From Sphingomonas sp. PP-F2F-G114-C0414 (GTDB lineage Bacteria > Pseudomonadota > Alphaproteobacteria > Sphingomonadales > Sphingomonadaceae), in assembly GCF_003688595.1 (NCBI RefSeq), contig NZ_RCWT01000012.1, positions 124,001-188,000 on the forward strand: DNA of 64,000 nucleotides, written 5' to 3'. The translations under genes were made by a program, and so were the position numbers. The notes under the pieces are model-generated. The model saw only the letters and a list, made by a program, of their open reading frames with translations. It was not told the origin of the DNA and made no database searches. Shown piece after piece: positions 61,480 through 64,000 of the stretch; positions within the stretch are counted from its first letter, which is position 1; the number at the start of each line of letters is the position of its first letter.

Positions 61480-62255
61480 GCCGGTTCGAGCGGCTGGCGC
61501 TGGTCGCATCTACGACCCCGCCCGCTCGCGCCGCCGAGGCCCAGCTTGCCGACACGGGCGACTGGGTGTCGGTCGACGAAGCCGATGCGATCATCGCGCT
61601 CGGCGGCGACGGTTTCATGCTCCAGACGCTCCATGCCATGCTGGAGCGCCGCAAGCCGCCGGTGCCGGTCTTCGGCATGAACCTCGGCACGGTGGGGTTC
61701 CTGATGAACGAGTGGCGCCATCATGGCCTGCTCGATCGCCTCGAGCGCGCGAAGCCGTTCAAGGTCGTCCCACTCACGATGACCGCAATCGGCGTCGATG
61801 GCCGGACCCACACTTTGCCCGCGATCAACGAGGTGTCGTTCCTGCGCGAGACCCGCCAGACCGCCAATCTCGAGATCACGGTCAACGAGCGGATCGTGCT
61901 GCCCGAACTCGCCTGCGATGGCATCCTGGTCGCCACGCCCGCCGGCTCGACCGCGTACAATCTGTCCGCGCACGGCCCGATCCTGCCGCTGGGCTCGGGC
62001 ATGATCGCGCTGACCCCGATCAGCCCGTTCCGTCCGCGGCGCTGGCGTGGGGCGATCCTGCCCGACAAGGCCCGGATCGGCGTCCGCGTCCTCGACGCCG
62101 CCAAGCGCCCCGTATCGGTGGTCGCCGACCAGCGTGAGATCCGTGATATCGCCCGGGTCGACATCTGCATGGACCGCGCGCGCGAGCTGACGCTGCTGTT
62201 CGACCCGGAGCATGCGCTCGACGACCGCATCACGATGGAGCAGTTCATCTCCTGA
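61476..62255 (+). CDS. nadK: NAD kinase
   Basis: A 259-residue NAD kinase. The GGDG motif is in IIALGGDGFMLQ, with NLGTVGFLMN and the NAD-binding VATPAGSTAYNLSAHGPILP following. It phosphorylates NAD to NADP with ATP or polyphosphate. It lacks the long N-terminal extension of some homologs but is normal for alphaproteobacteria. Coupled translation with moaA suggests joint expression, which is unusual. Confidence 0.94.
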   Translation: MSRFERLALVASTTPPARAAEAQLADTGDWVSVDEADAIIALGGDGFMLQTLHAMLERRKPPVPVFGMNLGTVGFLMNEWRHHGLLDRLERAKPFKVVPLTMTAIGVDGRTHTLPAINEVSFLRETRQTANLEITVNERIVLPELACDGILVATPAGSTAYNLSAHGPILPLGSGMIALTPISPFRPRRWRGAILPDKARIGVRVLDAAKRPVSVVADQREIRDIARVDICMDRARELTLLFDPEHALDDRITMEQFIS

Positions 62256-62312
62256 CGCGGTTGCCCGATGCAGGGCCGGAACGAAAGTTTAGGGATTTGC
62301 GTCGAAACCCGC

Positions 62313-62340
62313 TTGCATGATCCGGAGGGCCAGTTATAGA
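62313..62340 (+). promoter_or_regulatory. Promoter of tRNA-Asn
   Basis: TTGCAT and TATAGA separated by 16 bases lie 17 bases upstream of the tRNA-Asn 5' end, a normal position for a stable-RNA promoter. Confidence 0.6.
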
Positions 62341-62357
62341 GCCGCCCTCGGCAACGA

Positions 62358-62432
62358 TCCCTGATAGCTCAGCGGTAGAGCTCTCGACTGTTAATCGAGT
62401 GGCCGTAGGTTCGAATCCTACTCAGGGAGCCA
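62358..62432 (+). tRNA. tRNA-Asn (anticodon GTT)
   Basis: A complete tRNA of 75 bases with encoded CCA. TCCCTGA pairs with TCAGGGA in the acceptor, the discriminator is G, and the anticodon arm CTCGA CTGTTAA TCGAG gives GTT. The T arm is GTAGG TTCGAAT CCTAC. A CCGCCTT/AAGGCGG hairpin (62435-62452) follows at once and may mark the 3' end of the transcript. Confidence 0.97.
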
Positions 62433-62599
62433 CCCCGCCTTGGAAAAGGCGGAGTTGGCCGATATCGGAAACGGAGCGCTACTTGGCGTAGTCCTTCCTA
62501 GCTGACCTTGCAGCTTTGCTGTAGCCACCATGTGAATTCCCAGCACTCTCCGCAACTTCTCGTCGTATCGCCGGGCCGCTGCTAGGCGCTGCTTTCTGA

Positions 62600-63418
62600 T
62601 CAGCTCCGAACGACGTCCGGCATCAGGATATAGCCGTTGCCGCGCACCGTGCGGATGATCTCAGTCGCATCGAACGCCTGCAGCTTGCGTCGGAGGCGGC
62701 TGATGTTCACGTCGATCGTCCGCCCCCGCGACAGGCTCTCCGCCCTGCCCGACTGCGCGATCATGTCGTCGCGCGTGTGCACGACCTGTGGCTGCGACAC
62801 GAACACGTTGAGCAGCTGGAACTCGCCGTCGGTGAGACGAACCGTGGTACCGTCCGGCGTGTGCAGCGTCCGCATGCGACAGTTCAGGGTCCATCCGGCG
62901 AACGAGTAGGCCTCGATCCGGGCTGAAGGCGCCGCCTCGCTCGCCACCGGCTCGTGGGCCGCCGAAGGAGCAGGCGTCGCAGCCCCGCGCCGCCGCAACA
63001 CCGACCTGATGCGGGCCAGGATCTCCCTGGGGCTGGACGGTTTCGTCACATAGTCGTCTGCGCCGAGTTCGAGCGCGACGACGCGGTCGACTTCGCCCGC
63101 GAGCGCCGAGAACATGATGACCGCCGGCGCATCGCCGCTTTGCGTCAACGTGCGAAGCACCGACAGGCCGTCCTCGCCCGGCATCATCATGTCCAGCACG
63201 ACGAGATCACATGCATGATGCGCCAGCCAGGCGCGCAGCGCTGCCCCGCTCTCGACCGCCTCGGCACGCAGGCCGTGATCGACCAGAAATTCGGTGAGCA
63301 GTTCCCGCAGACCGGGATCGTCGTCGACGATGACGATCCGCGCACCGCCGACGACATGGTCATCGACATCGCTCGGAGCGGCTGAGCTTTCGGGAAAACC
63401 TGGATGGAGTGTGATCAT
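62600..63418 (-). CDS. OmpR/PhoB-family response regulator
   Basis: A 272-residue two-domain regulator. The receiver contains IVDDDPGLRELL, phospho-acceptor Asp76 in LVVLDMMMPGEDG, and Lys126 in YVTKPSSP. The C-terminal winged helix includes VRLTDGEFQLLNVFV, RGRTIDVNISRLRRKL and IIRTVRGNGYILMPD. No sensor kinase gene lies within the window. The start is uncertain among three ATGs; the one given follows AGGG eight bases upstream. About 160 bases between the tRNA-Asn hairpin and the stop hold no feature I can name. Confidence 0.93.
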   Translation of the reverse strand: MITLHPGFPESSAAPSDVDDHVVGGARIVIVDDDPGLRELLTEFLVDHGLRAEAVESGAALRAWLAHHACDLVVLDMMMPGEDGLSVLRTLTQSGDAPAVIMFSALAGEVDRVVALELGADDYVTKPSSPREILARIRSVLRRRGAATPAPSAAHEPVASEAAPSARIEAYSFAGWTLNCRMRTLHTPDGTTVRLTDGEFQLLNVFVSQPQVVHTRDDMIAQSGRAESLSRGRTIDVNISRLRRKLQAFDATEIIRTVRGNGYILMPDVVRS

Positions 63419-63614
63419 GCCGACGCCCTGCATCGCGTGTTTGTCCGGCATATTTCAGGCGTAACGCTCTCGTCGTGCGCGCGACACGGTTTGCGATGAT
63501 CTGTTATGCAGCGACGACGTGATGCGGCCGGCGATCACGCCGTCGCCGCCCAAGGCAGCGTTCGCGCGCGGGGCCTTCGGTTCTTTCATGAGCCCGGTGA
63601 TCGGCGCGGCGCGA

Positions 63615-63940
63615 TCACTGGAACGTCGCGCCGCTCGCCATCGCCTTGCTGGGACTGAGCCCCTGCTGCTCGAGAAACTGGTTGAGCCCCGCCACCAACG
63701 CCTGCGCGGCGGCGCTGGTCAACGCGACCCGCCCGACGACGACGCGCTTGAGCGACGGTGGCTGGCTGGCAGGATCGCAGCGTGCGCTTTCCAAGGTCAG
63801 GACGATCACACCGTTCAGGTTCGCAAAACCGGCAAGCCCGGTGGCGAAGACTTCGGGGGCGAAGGGTTGTCGATCAGCGGGGGCAAAGCCTGCGACGGCA
63901 CAGTGGCCGCTGTCGGCACGCCCTTGATCTCTACACGCAT
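63615..63940 (-). pseudogene. Small protein of unknown family with an apparent frameshift
   Basis: An ATG with an excellent GGAAGGA site seven bases upstream starts MRVEIKGVPTAATVPSQ, but that frame stops after 41 codons. A neighbouring frame, which lacks its own start, continues FAPADRQPFAPEVFATGLAG, FANLNGVIVLTLESARCD, VVVGRVALTSAAAQALVAGL and ends MASGATFQ. The two parts together would be a protein of about 107 residues. One missing or added base in the first third would join them. The second part has a beta-rich then helical pattern loosely like DUF3467, but I do not recognise the family firmly. It may be a pseudogene or a sequence error. Confidence 0.5.
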
Positions 63941-64000
63941 GATATCTTCCTTCCAGCGAACGGTCGGCCTTGCGGTCGACCGTTGCGTAAGGCGCGCGGT
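63941..64000. other. Right window edge
   Basis: The final 60 bases hold the ribosome binding site of the leftward small gene and otherwise no feature that can be judged. They are too short to show an upstream gene. Confidence 0.4.

Noticed and set aside
1..64000. CRISPR array, integrase, transposase or toxin-antitoxin system
   Set aside because: No regularly spaced repeats and no matching protein family were found; the only mobility trace is the tRNA fragment.

Overview
The window is GC-rich, densely packed chromosomal DNA, most likely from a sphingomonad (Sphingomonas or a close relative, Alphaproteobacteria). This rests on several things. There is a large TonB-dependent receptor, and tandem secreted glycosidases with Sec or Tat signals. 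One protein carries a DUF2171 domain and an SWFGDDEAERRR-type motif, familiar to me from sphingomonads. Intergenic palindromes of the type that gives spurious VFPREGGDPDWAPAFAGE translations are also present. Species cannot be fixed from sequence alone. I see no replication origin, rRNA, CRISPR array, integrase or complete insertion sequence.

Regions. (1) 1-8.3 kb: the hemB start at the left edge, a lipid kinase, a secreted cyclophilin, then a tightly overlapping operon of ATP-grasp ligase, flavin monooxygenase and a MetNIQ-type ABC transporter (probably organosulfur or methionine-related uptake), then corA and a curA-like reductase. (2) 8.4-17.4 kb: a disordered Tyr/Gly/Gln-rich DUF2171 protein, tRNA-Ala(CGC), an MFS transporter, a decayed DUF4173 gene, yqiJ-yqiK (flotillin), a PhyH-type dioxygenase that ends inside a stranded tRNA 3' fragment, and a GAF-EAL protein. 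(3) 17.7-42.8 kb: a xylan and xylose utilisation locus. (4) 42.9-48.6 kb: proA, an SDR-GH130 pair and a redox cluster (DCC protein, TspO, glutaredoxin, alcohol dehydrogenase). (5) 48.7-58.7 kb: a TonB-dependent receptor facing a glycosylasparaginase, followed by a DUF885 peptidase, prolyl endopeptidase, DUF2891 protein and SgcJ-like protein. (6) 58.7-64 kb: an EAL protein, moaA-nadK, tRNA-Asn, a response regulator and a frameshifted small gene.

The xylan locus reads as a pathway. GH10 xylanase, an SGNH-CE4 esterase/deacetylase, GH67 alpha-glucuronidase, GH51 arabinofuranosidase, GH27, GH43 and two GH3 enzymes release and trim xylo-oligosaccharides in the periphery of the cell. An XylE-like symporter imports xylose, and XylA and XylB convert it to xylulose 5-phosphate (the isomerase route). 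A LacI-family regulator sits between transporter and xyl operon. A 14-bp operator-like sequence (TGNTANCGNTANCA) occurs at the transporter promoter, at the GH43-xylBA promoter (one mismatch) and in the divergent GH3/GH67 promoter, so these units probably form one regulon. A FadR-type regulator follows xylA and may control other parts.

Coordinates of CDS starts were adjusted to ribosome binding sites where these were visible. Three genes probably use TTG or GTG starts on that evidence, and a fourth (the GAF-EAL protein) is placed on GTG mainly because a promoter lies upstream.
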